DNA of 64,000 nt from Anaerolineaceae bacterium. Lineage in GTDB: Bacteria > Chloroflexota > Anaerolineae > Aggregatilineales > Phototrophicaceae. Positions 48,487 to 57,282 of the stretch are shown in pieces (within the stretch, counting starts at the first letter, position 1; each line of letters opens with the position of its first letter). The notes below the pieces were generated by a model. It was given only the letters and a program-made list of their open reading frames with translations, ran no database searches and had not been told where the DNA came from. The DNA is taken from NCBI GenBank assembly GCA_016124855.1, contig WGMX01000014.1, forward strand, positions 124,001 through 188,000. Reading direction: 5' to 3'. The translations under genes and the position numbers were made by a program.

Positions 48487-48841
48487 ACTGATGGTCACCC
48501 AAAATGTCCTTGACATCGCACTTAAACAGGTATCTGGTGGGCAGAAAATTACAGCCCTTTATTTAGTAGTCGGGAAGCTGTCCTCAATGATCGATGAATC
48601 AGTACAGTTCTATTGGGACATCATCAGCGAAGGCACAGCCGCACAGGGAGCACAATTACATTTCCGGCGTATTCCGGCTAATATGCAGTGTGTGGACTGC
48701 CACCAAGAATATCAGTTGGGTGGCGATGACTTCACCTGCCCCTACTGCCGCAGCAGCAGTGTTCGCTTGATTTCCGGCGATGAATTTTACTTGCAAGCGA
48801 TTGATGTTGAAGAGAATAGCGAAAAGCAAAACACACCATGA
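48479..48841 (+). CDS. hypA: Hydrogenase nickel incorporation protein HypA
   Basis: The mature start MHELMVTQNVL gives the conserved nickel-binding Met-His-Glu. The zinc site CVDC...CPYC lies near residues 70-90. The ATG at 48479 is preferred over the one six bases earlier because it gives the canonical N-terminus and leaves room for GGAAG. It overlaps hypB by four bases. Confidence 0.93.
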   Translation: MHELMVTQNVLDIALKQVSGGQKITALYLVVGKLSSMIDESVQFYWDIISEGTAAQGAQLHFRRIPANMQCVDCHQEYQLGGDDFTCPYCRSSSVRLISGDEFYLQAIDVEENSEKQNTP

Positions 48842-49485
48842 CCCAAATTCAAGTAGTCGAAAAAATACTCAGTGCCAATGACCGAATCGCTGACGAAAAT
48901 CGCGCAATGTTGGATGCAGCAGGCGTTTTTGCCCTCAATTTGATGGCATCACCGGGAGCTGGCAAAACTTCTTTGATCGAACAAACCGTAAAACACCTCT
49001 CCAACCGTTTGCGCATCGGGGTAATTGATGGCGACATCGCAACAAGCCTAGACGCAGAACGTGCTGCTGCAGCCGGTGCTGTTTCGATGCAGATCAATAC
49101 CGGTGGCGATTGTCATCTGGACGCGGTCATGCTGCACAGTGCTCTTGCGAGTTTTTCCCTCAACGATATTGACCTCCTGATTGTCGAAAACGTGGGCAAT
49201 CTAATTTGCCCTGCCAATTTCCGACTTGGAACGCACAAAAGTGTTCTTATTGCCTCAATTCCTGAAGGAGATGACAAACCCTATAAATATCCGGGTATTT
49301 ATCGCGGCGTCGATACGCTGGTAATCAACAAAATTGATTTGCTCCCTTACGTTCCTTTCGATATGGAGAATTTCCAGCGCGGTGTCGAAATCCTCAATCC
49401 CGGACTGTTGACATTCCCGCTTTCATGTCGAACTGCGGAAGGCTTAGAGCCATGGCTGACATGGATTACCGAGTCCTGTAGTTAG
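48838..49485 (+). CDS. hypB: Hydrogenase nickel incorporation GTPase HypB
   Basis: The 215-residue SIMIBI GTPase has P-loop SPGAGKTSL, the metal/switch region GDIATSLDAERA, DCHLDA and guanine-recognition NKIDLL. It lacks the N-terminal CxxCGC and His-rich nickel-storage extension of some HypB proteins. It drives nickel delivery with HypA. Confidence 0.94.
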   Translation: MTQIQVVEKILSANDRIADENRAMLDAAGVFALNLMASPGAGKTSLIEQTVKHLSNRLRIGVIDGDIATSLDAERAAAAGAVSMQINTGGDCHLDAVMLHSALASFSLNDIDLLIVENVGNLICPANFRLGTHKSVLIASIPEGDDKPYKYPGIYRGVDTLVINKIDLLPYVPFDMENFQRGVEILNPGLLTFPLSCRTAEGLEPWLTWITESCS

Positions 49486-49566
49486 TCAAAAATCATATCG
49501 AATCGCGCAGTTCGTTACTACATCATTTCGTCCCAATGACTTAGCATGAAGGTAGAGGAGGTACTT

Positions 49567-50115
49567 ATGCTCTACGTTCTGCTGATTATTGTCATGCTCA
49601 GTTGCGCAATATATGCTGTGCGTGCAAAGCGCTTGTTGTCATCAGCCTTGTGGTTGGCGGGCGTAAGTATTTCAACGGCGATTCTCCTTTACCTGATTGG
49701 TGCCGTGTGGATCGCGGTCATTGAACTCAGCCTCAGTGTGGGCTTAATTACGATTCTACTGGTGTTTGCCATCAGCATGGCTGGTGCCGATTCTCCCAAT
49801 CAACCCGTTTCAAGGCTATTGAACGTGCCCTTGGTACTGCTGATGTTGGCATTGGTCATTGGCTTGACAATGCCAATCTTGGTTACGCAGACAAACATCC
49901 CTGAATCCTCTTTCGCGACCATCTTCTGGAATGTACGACAGTCCGATGTACTAGCCCAGATTGCACTAATTTTCACCGGTGTCTTAGGCGTGCTCGGATT
50001 GCTGGTCGAGGTTCGATCCAAAGATACGCCACCAACAAAAGTAATCTCAGAATCGGTTTCCCCGAAAGACGAAACTTCAGCCAAGGAGTTTGAGCAAGAA
50101 TGGGAGCGAGTCTGA
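49567..50115 (+). CDS. Group 4 hydrogenase membrane subunit, NuoJ-like
   Basis: The 182-residue protein has about five membrane helices. Its central ELSLSVGLITILLVFAIS resembles the NuoJ/chain 6 helix with its buried glutamate. A perfect AGAGGAGG lies five bases before the ATG at 49567, so the ATG 21 bases earlier is rejected. It is the first gene of a tight operon encoding a membrane-bound [NiFe] hydrogenase. The charged C-terminal tail is cytoplasmic. Confidence 0.75.
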   Translation: MLYVLLIIVMLSCAIYAVRAKRLLSSALWLAGVSISTAILLYLIGAVWIAVIELSLSVGLITILLVFAISMAGADSPNQPVSRLLNVPLVLLMLALVIGLTMPILVTQTNIPESSFATIFWNVRQSDVLAQIALIFTGVLGVLGLLVEVRSKDTPPTKVISESVSPKDETSAKEFEQEWERV

Positions 50116-50417
50116 TGGCAATGCAGCTTTTACTGGCAAGCGCGATAATTTTGCTGGGGATCGGCCTGTATGGACTTCTTGTGATCCGCAATATGATCAA
50201 GGTCGTAATTGCGCTTCAGATCATGGTAAAAGGGGCGCTCATTGCGTTTGTGGTTGCGGGTGGACTGAACGGTCAGCTCAATCTGGGGCAAAGTATCGCC
50301 GTGGCCATTATCACAGCAGATACGATGGTCGCTATTATCGGGTTAGCGCTGGCGGTGAAAATCCAGCAGCGCTTTGGAACTTTGAATGTAGATGAGGTAA
50401 TGCACTTGGAGGGATAA
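50115..50417 (+). CDS. Group 4 hydrogenase membrane subunit, NuoK/MnhC-like
   Basis: The 100-residue protein has three membrane helices, with NuoK/MrpC-like IRNMIKVVIALQIMVKGALIA and AIITADTMVAIIGLALAV. The start overlaps the preceding stop (TGATG). With the NuoJ- and NuoN-like proteins it would form the ion-translocating membrane arm. Confidence 0.8.
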   Translation: MAMQLLLASAIILLGIGLYGLLVIRNMIKVVIALQIMVKGALIAFVVAGGLNGQLNLGQSIAVAIITADTMVAIIGLALAVKIQQRFGTLNVDEVMHLEG

Positions 50418-50419
50418 AG

Positions 50420-51796
50420 ATGCCCCCATTTGTGGTAATTCCCCTGTTTTTCTCGCCTCTGATTTACTTATCAGGCCGAATAACTGCGGCACGCGATATC
50501 GCTCTGGCGGCAGTAGCTGGGCTTTGGCTGTATTTCATTTTTGCGATCAGCACTTTCGACGGCCTCAGTCGGTTTATCATTGCGACACTACTGTTTTTCG
50601 CGACCTTAGTTACGCTCTATTCAAGATCGGATATGCGCGGCACGCAGGGCGAAGAAAAATATTATGCCATGCTCATCCTGATGACCGGAGCAGTTATCGG
50701 ATTAGTATCCGCCCACGATCTTTTCAATCTCTGGATTTGGTTCGAAGTGACAGCCGTATCCTCATACTTATTGGTCGCTTTTTATCACGAACGCAAAAAT
50801 GCCTTAGCCGCTTGCGCTAAATACCTCATTCAAACAGCATCGGGTTCAATTATTGTACTGTTTGCCATCGCCCTTATCTTTGCGCAATCCGGGTCACTGG
50901 AATTTACATCCATGCACCTGCCAATTACACCGTTGATGATCGTTGCCGGAGTGCTGTTTATTCTAGGCTTCGGAGTTAAGCTTGCCCTTGTTCCAACCCA
51001 TAGTTGGCTGCCAGACGCTTATGCCCAAGCGCCAACAGGAATCAGTGCAATGCTCTCCAGCATCATCACCATTTCAGCCCTCGTCGCGCTGCTGCGGGTG
51101 CTCAGCATCTTGAACGGCTTAACGATTGAATGGGGTGCAGTGTTGATTGGTTTTGGCACAGTCAATATTCTCGTTGGGAACTTACTCGCACTCCGGCAAG
51201 ACGAAGTCAAGCGAATTTTCGCTTATTCCAGCCTCAGTCACATCGGGTTTATTCTGCTCGCGGTCGGGATCGGGTTGTATACGCGCCAGTATACGGGTTT
51301 TTATAGCGGGATGCTCCACCTCTTTAACCATGCCGCCATGAAAGCCCTTGCATTTTTCGCAGTCGGCACGGTGATCTTTAATCTACGCAAATCAACCCTG
51401 TACGTAAACGACCTCAAAGGGTTGGCCGCGCGCGACCCACTGACGGCATTCGCCTTAGTGATCGCCTGCTTAAGTCTGGCCGGCATTCCACCGCTGGCAG
51501 GCTTCATGTCCAAATTACAGATATTCGCAGCAGGCCTAGAATCCCGCAATCCAACTATAATGTTGTTGATCATCTTTGCGGCACTCAATAGTGTTTTTTC
51601 GCTTGCCTATTTTCTCCCAATAATCAACGTTCTATTCCAGCCAAATAATGTCTCAATCGGGCATCCTCCCCGGACAATGCGCTTGCCGCTCCTAATTCTG
51701 ATTGCAGAGATATTGATGTTAGGGATTCTTCCGGGGTTGTTGAATGGTCTAATCATGCCTGCCAGCGAAAACCTGCTGCATTTATTCGGAGGTTGA
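50420..51796 (+). CDS. Group 4 hydrogenase proton/ion-translocating subunit, NuoN/NuoM/MrpD-like
   Basis: The 458-residue protein has about 14 membrane helices. It has the antiporter-type residues: a glutamate in LFNLWIWFEVTAVSSYLL, a lysine in GFGVKLALVPTHSWLPDAY, and DEVKRIFAYSSLSHIG. It is the only subunit of this type in the cluster, unlike complex I, which has three. It therefore gives the hydrogenase one full antiporter-like channel. Confidence 0.88.
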   Translation: MPPFVVIPLFFSPLIYLSGRITAARDIALAAVAGLWLYFIFAISTFDGLSRFIIATLLFFATLVTLYSRSDMRGTQGEEKYYAMLILMTGAVIGLVSAHDLFNLWIWFEVTAVSSYLLVAFYHERKNALAACAKYLIQTASGSIIVLFAIALIFAQSGSLEFTSMHLPITPLMIVAGVLFILGFGVKLALVPTHSWLPDAYAQAPTGISAMLSSIITISALVALLRVLSILNGLTIEWGAVLIGFGTVNILVGNLLALRQDEVKRIFAYSSLSHIGFILLAVGIGLYTRQYTGFYSGMLHLFNHAAMKALAFFAVGTVIFNLRKSTLYVNDLKGLAARDPLTAFALVIACLSLAGIPPLAGFMSKLQIFAAGLESRNPTIMLLIIFAALNSVFSLAYFLPIINVLFQPNNVSIGHPPRTMRLPLLILIAEILMLGILPGLLNGLIMPASENLLHLFGG

Positions 51797-51800
51797 CCTT

Positions 51801-52103
51801 ATGCTGACACCGCCGTTTGCTTTTCTGATTTATCTCTTGCTAGTCACGTTGTTATGGGGTCTGGGACGACTGTTGGCCGGGCGTTCAAACCCATCTGTTG
51901 AGAAATCAAGCCCCTATGCCAGCGGTGAAAAAGGGCTAATGACTTCAGCTGTACCCGGCTACAGCCCCTTCTTTCGAGTAGCCCTATTTTTCGCCATTCT
52001 ACATCTGGGTGCGGTTGTGCTTGGCACAGGAGGATCATCACCAATGGCAGGTGTTTACCTGCTGGGCTTGATTTTTGCCTTAGTTGCCTTAGTTCTACAG
52101 TGA
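51801..52103 (+). CDS. Group 4 hydrogenase membrane subunit, NuoA-like
   Basis: The 100-residue protein has three helices and the NuoA pattern (SPYASGEKG, YSPFFRVALFFAILHLGAV). The usual cysteine of the loop (Y-x-C/S-G-E) is serine here. NuoA-like subunits are unusual in Ech-type hydrogenases, so this is a point in favour of a complex-I-like subgroup. Confidence 0.75.
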   Translation: MLTPPFAFLIYLLLVTLLWGLGRLLAGRSNPSVEKSSPYASGEKGLMTSAVPGYSPFFRVALFFAILHLGAVVLGTGGSSPMAGVYLLGLIFALVALVLQ

Positions 52104-52115
52104 AACGGATTTAAT

Positions 52116-52562
52116 ATGATAAACCTTCTGGATCAAATTAAAACATGGGCACGGGTGAACTCGCCTTGGGCAATTCACTTCAACAGCGGTTCCTGTAATG
52201 GCTGCGACATCGAAATTCTGGCGACGCTGACACCTCGTTATGATGTGGAACGGTTGGGTGTCAAGCTGCAAGGCAGTCCCCGTCATGCCGATGTCTTGAT
52301 CTGCACCGGACCTGTCACTCGACAAGCACGCGAACGCTTATTACTCACATACGAGCAGATGCCGGAACCTAAATTTGTGATCGCCGTTGGCTCGTGTGCA
52401 ATTTCCGGTGGCGTTTTTCAGAATTGCTATAACGTGGTGGGACACATTGACGAGGTGCTGCCGGTGGATGTGTATGTTCCCGGATGTCCACCTAGACCCG
52501 AAGCCATCATAGATGGGTTGATAAAGTTGTTAGAAAAGCTAAAACAGGCAGACATCGCATGA
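52116..52562 (+). CDS. Group 4 [NiFe] hydrogenase small subunit, NuoB-like
   Basis: The 148-residue protein has the proximal [4Fe-4S] ligands in GSCNGCDIE, GSCAISGG and PGCPPRPE. It lacks other clusters. It pairs with the NuoD-like large subunit and corresponds to EchC/MbhJ. It is followed by a 4-base overlap into the NuoC-like gene. Confidence 0.9.
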   Translation: MINLLDQIKTWARVNSPWAIHFNSGSCNGCDIEILATLTPRYDVERLGVKLQGSPRHADVLICTGPVTRQARERLLLTYEQMPEPKFVIAVGSCAISGGVFQNCYNVVGHIDEVLPVDVYVPGCPPRPEAIIDGLIKLLEKLKQADIA

Positions 52563-52987
52563 ATACCGAAACCGCATTGAAAACCGCACGCCAACGGCTC
52601 GACCACTGGACGATTGAAACCACCAATCCTGAACCAAATCGCTTGGAAGTCGTGGTAAAAGACTCGGACTTGGTTCTAGCGGCGCGTGTACTAAGTGATT
52701 GGGGATATTTGTCGGCTATTACTGGGCTTGATTTAGGCAAGGAATTAGGGGTGATAGAGGTTCTGTATCACTTTTGCGAAGGGGCAGCAGTCGTCACGCT
52801 TCGGGTTCGCCTGTCGCGTCAATCCGCGTCCGTTCCAACCTTGCTCGGGATTTTGCCTTCAGCCAGCTTTTACGAGCGTGAGCTGCACGAGATGTTTGGC
52901 GTAACAGTTAATGGATTACCCGACCCAAGCTATCTATTTTTACCTGATGATTGGACGAAGGATGTATATCCTTTGCGCAAGGATTAA
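52559..52987 (+). CDS. Group 4 hydrogenase subunit, NuoC-like
   Basis: The 142-residue protein ends with the NuoC/30-kDa signature: YERELHEMFGV followed by FLPDDWTKDVYPLRKD. It is a structural part of the hydrogenase module (EchD/MbhK-like). It overlaps the small-subunit gene by four bases. Confidence 0.88.
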   Translation: MNTETALKTARQRLDHWTIETTNPEPNRLEVVVKDSDLVLAARVLSDWGYLSAITGLDLGKELGVIEVLYHFCEGAAVVTLRVRLSRQSASVPTLLGILPSASFYERELHEMFGVTVNGLPDPSYLFLPDDWTKDVYPLRKD

Positions 52988-52992
52988 CGGAC

Positions 52993-54156
52993 ATGGAAAA
53001 ATTTGTTATTCCGATTGGACCACAACACCCGGCTTTGAAGGAACCGGGACACTTCGAATTCACCGTTGATGGCGAAATTGTAACCAGCGCAACAGTCCGC
53101 CTCGGGTATGTGCATCGTGGCATTGAAAAAGCGACTGAGTCACGAAGCTGGGTGCAAAATCTGTATCTGCTTGAGCGCGTCTGCGGAATATGCTCTCATA
53201 TTCATTCCCTTGCATATTGTCTGGGCGTTGAGCGATTAGCCGATGTTACCGTGCCGCCTCGCGCACAGGCGATTCGGACATTAGTAGCGGAACTAGAACG
53301 GATACACAGCCATTTGCTCTGGCTGGGTGTGGCAGCACACGAAGCGGGCTTCGACACGCTCTTTATGTACAGTTGGCGTGACCGTGAAACAGTCATGGAT
53401 ATTCTCGAAGAGCTGACTGGAAATCGCGTGAATTATTCCGCCAATATTTTAGGCGGAGTCAAAATTGATATCAGCAGCGCGCAGCACGATACCATCCTTC
53501 GCGGATTGGATTTTTTAGAAGAGCGCACCCGACATTATCTTGAAATCATACGCACCGATGCCATTTTATTACAACGGATACGCGGCATTGGAGTCACAAC
53601 CGCAGAACAAGCCGGCATATTAGGGTTGGTCGGCCCTACCGCAAGGGCTTCCGGTGTAGCACGCGATATTCGGGTAGATGCCCCCTATTCGGCGTATACC
53701 GATTTTCCGATCCAGATGGTGATGGATACTTCAGGCGATCTCGAAGCACGTTTTGTGGTTCGCCTCAATGAATTATTTGAGTGTTATCGGATCATCCGGC
53801 ACATTTTAGATCACCTGCCACAGAGCGCATTAACCACCCGAATTCCGCGCCGTATCAAACAAGGTGAAACCATCAGCCGGGTAGAAGCGCCGCGCGGTGA
53901 ATTGTTTTACTTCATTAAAAGCAGCGGCGGCACAGTTCCAGAACGTATCAAAATCCGTACACCAACCATGTGTAATATTGCCTCGGTGCTCACTCTGGCA
54001 ATCGGCCATCAATTAGCAGACATACCCATGATCCTGATCGGCGTTGACCCCTGTTTTTCATGCAATGACCGCAGCGTCGTCATCAATCAACAGGGATGCA
54101 TGACGTGGGAACAACTTAGACAGTACGGAATCGAATTCTACAGGAGGCATTCATGA
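52993..54156 (+). CDS. Group 4 [NiFe] hydrogenase large subunit, NuoD-like
   Basis: The 387-residue protein keeps both nickel-binding CxxC motifs: C64/C67 (RVCGICSHIH) and C354/C357 (DPCFSCNDR). NuoD of complex I has lost these, so this is a true hydrogenase. The N-terminus GPQHPALKEPGHFEF is typical of the group. The C-terminal tail of about 27 residues after NDR is a candidate for proteolytic removal. The ATG at 52993 has AAGGA upstream; the longer frame overlaps the NuoC-like gene and is rejected. Confidence 0.93.
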   Translation: MEKFVIPIGPQHPALKEPGHFEFTVDGEIVTSATVRLGYVHRGIEKATESRSWVQNLYLLERVCGICSHIHSLAYCLGVERLADVTVPPRAQAIRTLVAELERIHSHLLWLGVAAHEAGFDTLFMYSWRDRETVMDILEELTGNRVNYSANILGGVKIDISSAQHDTILRGLDFLEERTRHYLEIIRTDAILLQRIRGIGVTTAEQAGILGLVGPTARASGVARDIRVDAPYSAYTDFPIQMVMDTSGDLEARFVVRLNELFECYRIIRHILDHLPQSALTTRIPRRIKQGETISRVEAPRGELFYFIKSSGGTVPERIKIRTPTMCNIASVLTLAIGHQLADIPMILIGVDPCFSCNDRSVVINQQGCMTWEQLRQYGIEFYRRHS

Positions 54157-55067
54157 GTGAACTTTTTTCGCTGGCAGTTTTTCCCGGCGGATTGTTCGTG
54201 TTGCTTGCTGGGATGGCTTACGAATGGGCGGACCATAAACTCGTCGCTCGGTTGCAAAATCGCGTAGGTCCGCGCTGGTTTCAACCGCTGGCCGATACCA
54301 TCAAACTGTTGGCAAAAGAAGAAGTCATTCCCGCGCACGTCAATACATTTTTGTTTCTAGCACTCCCGATTACAGCATTAGCCGGAGCCTTAACTGCCGC
54401 CCTTTACATACCGCTGCTTGGCATGAACCCGATTTACAATTTTCCCGGTGACCTCATCGTTACGCTGTATCTACTCAGCCTGCTCACGCTTTGCACAGGA
54501 CTTGCTGGGGCAAACACGAGTGATCGCTTTTCGTTGATCGGAGCGACGCGCACATTAACCCAGTTATTCTCCTACGAAGCGCCGTTTCTTATGGCGTTAT
54601 TGGGCGCAGGCTTAGCGGCTGGCACTTGGCAAATTGACACCATCAACACCTATGCACAAAGCCATTGGCTCATCATCACCCAACCCATCGGATTTATCGT
54701 TGCCCTGATCGGGTTAATGGGAAAATTAGAACTATCCCCATTTGATGCCCCTGAAGCTGAAACCGAAATCGTCGCCGGAGCATTGACCGAGTATAGTGGG
54801 CGTGGATTAGCGCTGTTTCGCTTGGGCAGAAACGTGGAATTATTTCTTGGGCTAACCTTAGTTGCCACGTTTTATTTCGGTGGGATTTCCACACCTCTTG
54901 GATTTTTTGTCAAGACTTTTGTTCTGCTGTTGGGGCTGTCGGCGCTTCAATCACTGATGGCACGGCTGCGGATTGATCAAACCGTCGGTTTATGGTGGCG
55001 TTACGGAGCGCTGCTGGTACTAGCACAGTGGCTGCTGCTCATGCTCACTGGAGGGATACCGCGATGA
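54153..55067 (+). CDS. Group 4 hydrogenase membrane subunit, NuoH-like
   Basis: The 304-residue protein has about eight helices and NuoH/EchB motifs: LQNRVGPRWFQPLADTIKLLAKE near residue 30 and LSPFDAPEAETEIVAGALTEYSG near residue 190. It joins the hydrogenase module to the membrane arm. Four-base overlap with the large-subunit gene. Confidence 0.92.
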   Translation: MSELFSLAVFPGGLFVLLAGMAYEWADHKLVARLQNRVGPRWFQPLADTIKLLAKEEVIPAHVNTFLFLALPITALAGALTAALYIPLLGMNPIYNFPGDLIVTLYLLSLLTLCTGLAGANTSDRFSLIGATRTLTQLFSYEAPFLMALLGAGLAAGTWQIDTINTYAQSHWLIITQPIGFIVALIGLMGKLELSPFDAPEAETEIVAGALTEYSGRGLALFRLGRNVELFLGLTLVATFYFGGISTPLGFFVKTFVLLLGLSALQSLMARLRIDQTVGLWWRYGALLVLAQWLLLMLTGGIPR

Positions 55068-55480
55068 AATTGGGCGCGATGTTTAGCGATGTGTTTCGGG
55101 CATTGTTCCGGCGTACTGCGACCCGAAAATATCCATTTGAGCGCACACCACCACCGGAACACTTACGCGGCAAACTTTATTGGGACGCCGAAAAATGTAC
55201 CGGCTGTTGTTTGTGCAGCAAAGATTGTCCGGCGAATGCGATTGAAGTGCTAACCGTCAATAAAGCAAATAAGCGCTTTATTGTACGCTACCACGCGGAT
55301 CGCTGTACCTATTGTGCCCAGTGTGTGTTGTCTTGTCCTCAACATGCCTTGCACCTATCCTCAAATGATTGGGAGCTGGCCAACACGGACAAGCAGGCAT
55401 TTACTTTTTACTATGGGGATGATGCCGATGTCGAATCCTTCTTGGTCAAACGTGCTGAAAACAGCGCTGAAGAAGTCTAA
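55064..55480 (+). CDS. Group 4 hydrogenase ferredoxin-like subunit, NuoI-like
   Basis: The 138-residue protein has two [4Fe-4S] motifs (CTGCCLCSKDCP and CTYCAQCVLSCP) and corresponds to EchF/MbhN. It would accept electrons from soluble ferredoxin. Its ATG overlaps the NuoH-like stop by four bases, behind GGAGGGA. The upstream open frame is rejected. Confidence 0.9.
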   Translation: MKLGAMFSDVFRALFRRTATRKYPFERTPPPEHLRGKLYWDAEKCTGCCLCSKDCPANAIEVLTVNKANKRFIVRYHADRCTYCAQCVLSCPQHALHLSSNDWELANTDKQAFTFYYGDDADVESFLVKRAENSAEEV

Positions 55481-55925
55481 TCAGCGAATTACCATTTTGG
55501 GCATCGGGCATGAACTGCGCAGTGATGATGCTGCGGGCGTAAAGATGGCGCGCGTGCTTAAACGAAGTCTGGCAAACAAACCTCAAATTCTAGTCATCGA
55601 AGGTGGTTCAGCCCCCGAAAATCACACAGCCGTTATACGACGCTTTGCCCCTGACATAGTACTGTTGGTTGATGCCGCCGAAATGGGCCAACCTCCCGGC
55701 TTCATTAAGTGCTTATCATGGGAACAAATCACTGGCCTAAGTGCCTCAACTCATACCCTGCCCCTCCATATCTTGGCACACTATTTGCATGCCGAACTCT
55801 CCTGTCAGGTTTTGCTCATTGGCATACAGCCTGAAACCTTAACCATTGGCGAGAGCCTTTCACTGGACGTAGAGAAAGCAGTTTTTCAATTAACTTCATT
55901 CCTGACGAAGTTCTTCCAGAATTAG
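55428..55925 (+). CDS. Hydrogenase maturation protease (HycI family)
   Basis: The 165-residue protein has GIGHELRSDDAAGV, LVDAAEMG and a histidine in STHTLPLH, the metal-sensing set of HycI-like endopeptidases. It overlaps the ferredoxin-like gene by about 53 bases. Starts at 55419, 55422 and 55428 are equally possible. Position argues that it processes the group 4 large subunit. Confidence 0.85.
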   Translation: MSNPSWSNVLKTALKKSNQRITILGIGHELRSDDAAGVKMARVLKRSLANKPQILVIEGGSAPENHTAVIRRFAPDIVLLVDAAEMGQPPGFIKCLSWEQITGLSASTHTLPLHILAHYLHAELSCQVLLIGIQPETLTIGESLSLDVEKAVFQLTSFLTKFFQN

Positions 55926-56473
55926 TTGATTATTTCCCCAACGATTCCTTGAACCCCTTGATACGCCTGTTGAGCCTTCAAAATTAGGAATTTACCGCAT
56001 TCGGCTGCTTAATCTTTCCATTGCCGCCAATTTCTCAATTCTGAGATATGAGAACGAATCGAGGTTAAGAAGCTCGACAACTTCATCGTGACGACTCTTA
56101 AAGTAATGACAGGTGTGATTTAACAGCCAGCCTGTAAAGTATTTTTTGAGGAAATTTCTCCTACTTTCCAACACAGTCTAACTAAATGAGGGGATTTAAC
56201 GAATAAACACAACCCCGCGTAAACATTGGTAGAGGTGACAAATAATGTCACCTCTACGTTTAGAATGAATATTCCCTCAAACCTGTCCAACTCAGCCATT
56301 TGTTAAAGCATAAAAATCCTCACAACCAGACTTCACTTATTGAATAGTAGTATCGCTAACCTGACCCACCGCATTTGTCCCCTGTAACAAATGGTTTGGA
56401 GATGGATTTGTACATTTACATGACTGCTCATAAAATTGTCCAAACTCATTTACACCCCAAAAAGGAACATCAT
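55926..56473. other. Gene-free region with a 12-bp inverted repeat
   Basis: No well-supported gene is visible before the TTG start of the SDR gene. A perfect hairpin lies at 56229-56257. A 60-codon minus-strand frame (55992-56174) lacks a family or good start site. Confidence 0.55.
56229..56257. repeat. Perfect inverted repeat GTAGAGGTGACA / TGTCACCTCTAC
   Basis: Two 12-bp arms surround AATAA. Outer TAAAC (56220-56224) and GTTTA (56258-56262) can also pair. There is no T run, so it is not a standard terminator. Its GTAG...CTAC ends resemble the GTAGGGG repeat family. Confidence 0.7.
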
Positions 56474-57268
56474 TTGACACCACTATTACATGGCAAAGTT
56501 ATGGTTATTACCGGTGCAGCCGGTCAGATCGGTCGTGGGATGCTGACCTATCTAGCCCAACAAGGCGCATCGCTGGTGTTGTGTGATATTGTTGAACCAA
56601 CCCACGAAGCCATAGCAGCTTTTTTAAAGACAAACTCACAGAATGCGATTTACGAGATCACCGATATTACGGTGCCGTCAGCTGTATCGGCGCTTGTCGA
56701 CAAAACGGTGAATACATTTGGGAAATTAGATATTTGGGTCAACAATGCTCAGTCAAGACAAACCTACTTTGGCAAACGCGTGACCGAACTTGAACCCGAA
56801 GAATGGGACGAAGTGCTCAATGTCGATCTGAAAGCCCCTTACCTCAGCGCAAAATACGCTATTCCGAAAATGATTGCCAATGGCGGCGGTGTCATCATCA
56901 ATATCGCCTCAGTACATGCCTTAGTTGCATATCCGGCAACACCCGCCTACGATGCCGCTAAAGCTGGCCTTATCGCCCTCACTCGACAAATCGCGGCTGA
57001 TTTCGGCTCATCAGGCATTCGCGCCAACGCCGTGATTCCCGGCCTAACACTGGAACGTCAAACCGATGGAACATTGCCCGATTGGAGCAATCCTGAACTT
57101 TTGAAAGCTTATGCCCAGCGCAATTCCATCCCGCGCATTGGCTCACCGCAAGATGTTGCCAAAGCGGTTGCCTATCTGGCTTCAGATCAAGCCGAATTTA
57201 TTACTGGTACATCCCTTCTGGTTGACGGTGGCATGTTAGCCCGCTCACCCGAATGGTCTATTCAATAG
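56474..57268 (+). CDS. SDR-family oxidoreductase
   Basis: The short-chain dehydrogenase (264 residues) has TGAAGQIG for NAD(P), CDI after beta-2 suggesting NAD, NNAQ, S in NIASVHA and the catalytic YDAAK. AAGGA lies seven bases before a TTG at 56474, giving the normal family N-terminus; the frame open to 56375 adds unconserved residues. It overlaps the surrounding frame of the next gene and is 14 bases from it. A sugar (galactose or related) dehydrogenase role is inferred from the dgoD-like neighbour. Confidence 0.85.
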   Translation: MTPLLHGKVMVITGAAGQIGRGMLTYLAQQGASLVLCDIVEPTHEAIAAFLKTNSQNAIYEITDITVPSAVSALVDKTVNTFGKLDIWVNNAQSRQTYFGKRVTELEPEEWDEVLNVDLKAPYLSAKYAIPKMIANGGGVIINIASVHALVAYPATPAYDAAKAGLIALTRQIAADFGSSGIRANAVIPGLTLERQTDGTLPDWSNPELLKAYAQRNSIPRIGSPQDVAKAVAYLASDQAEFITGTSLLVDGGMLARSPEWSIQ

Positions 57269-57282
57269 AAATTGAACTTCAC

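Noticed and set aside
55281-55427. Upstream extension of the second maturation protease
   Set aside because: It lies within the ferredoxin-like gene in another frame and would precede the conserved GIGHELRSDD start region by about 70 residues.
49567-55480. Reading the cluster as respiratory complex I
   Set aside because: The NuoD-like protein keeps all four nickel-binding cysteines, there is a maturation protease, and NuoE/F/G and NuoL/M-type genes are missing from this operon.
55992-56174. Minus-strand frame of 60 codons that looks faintly like a protein tail
   Set aside because: No ribosome binding site, no recognised family, surrounded by non-coding sequence; possibly a gene remnant but not supportable.
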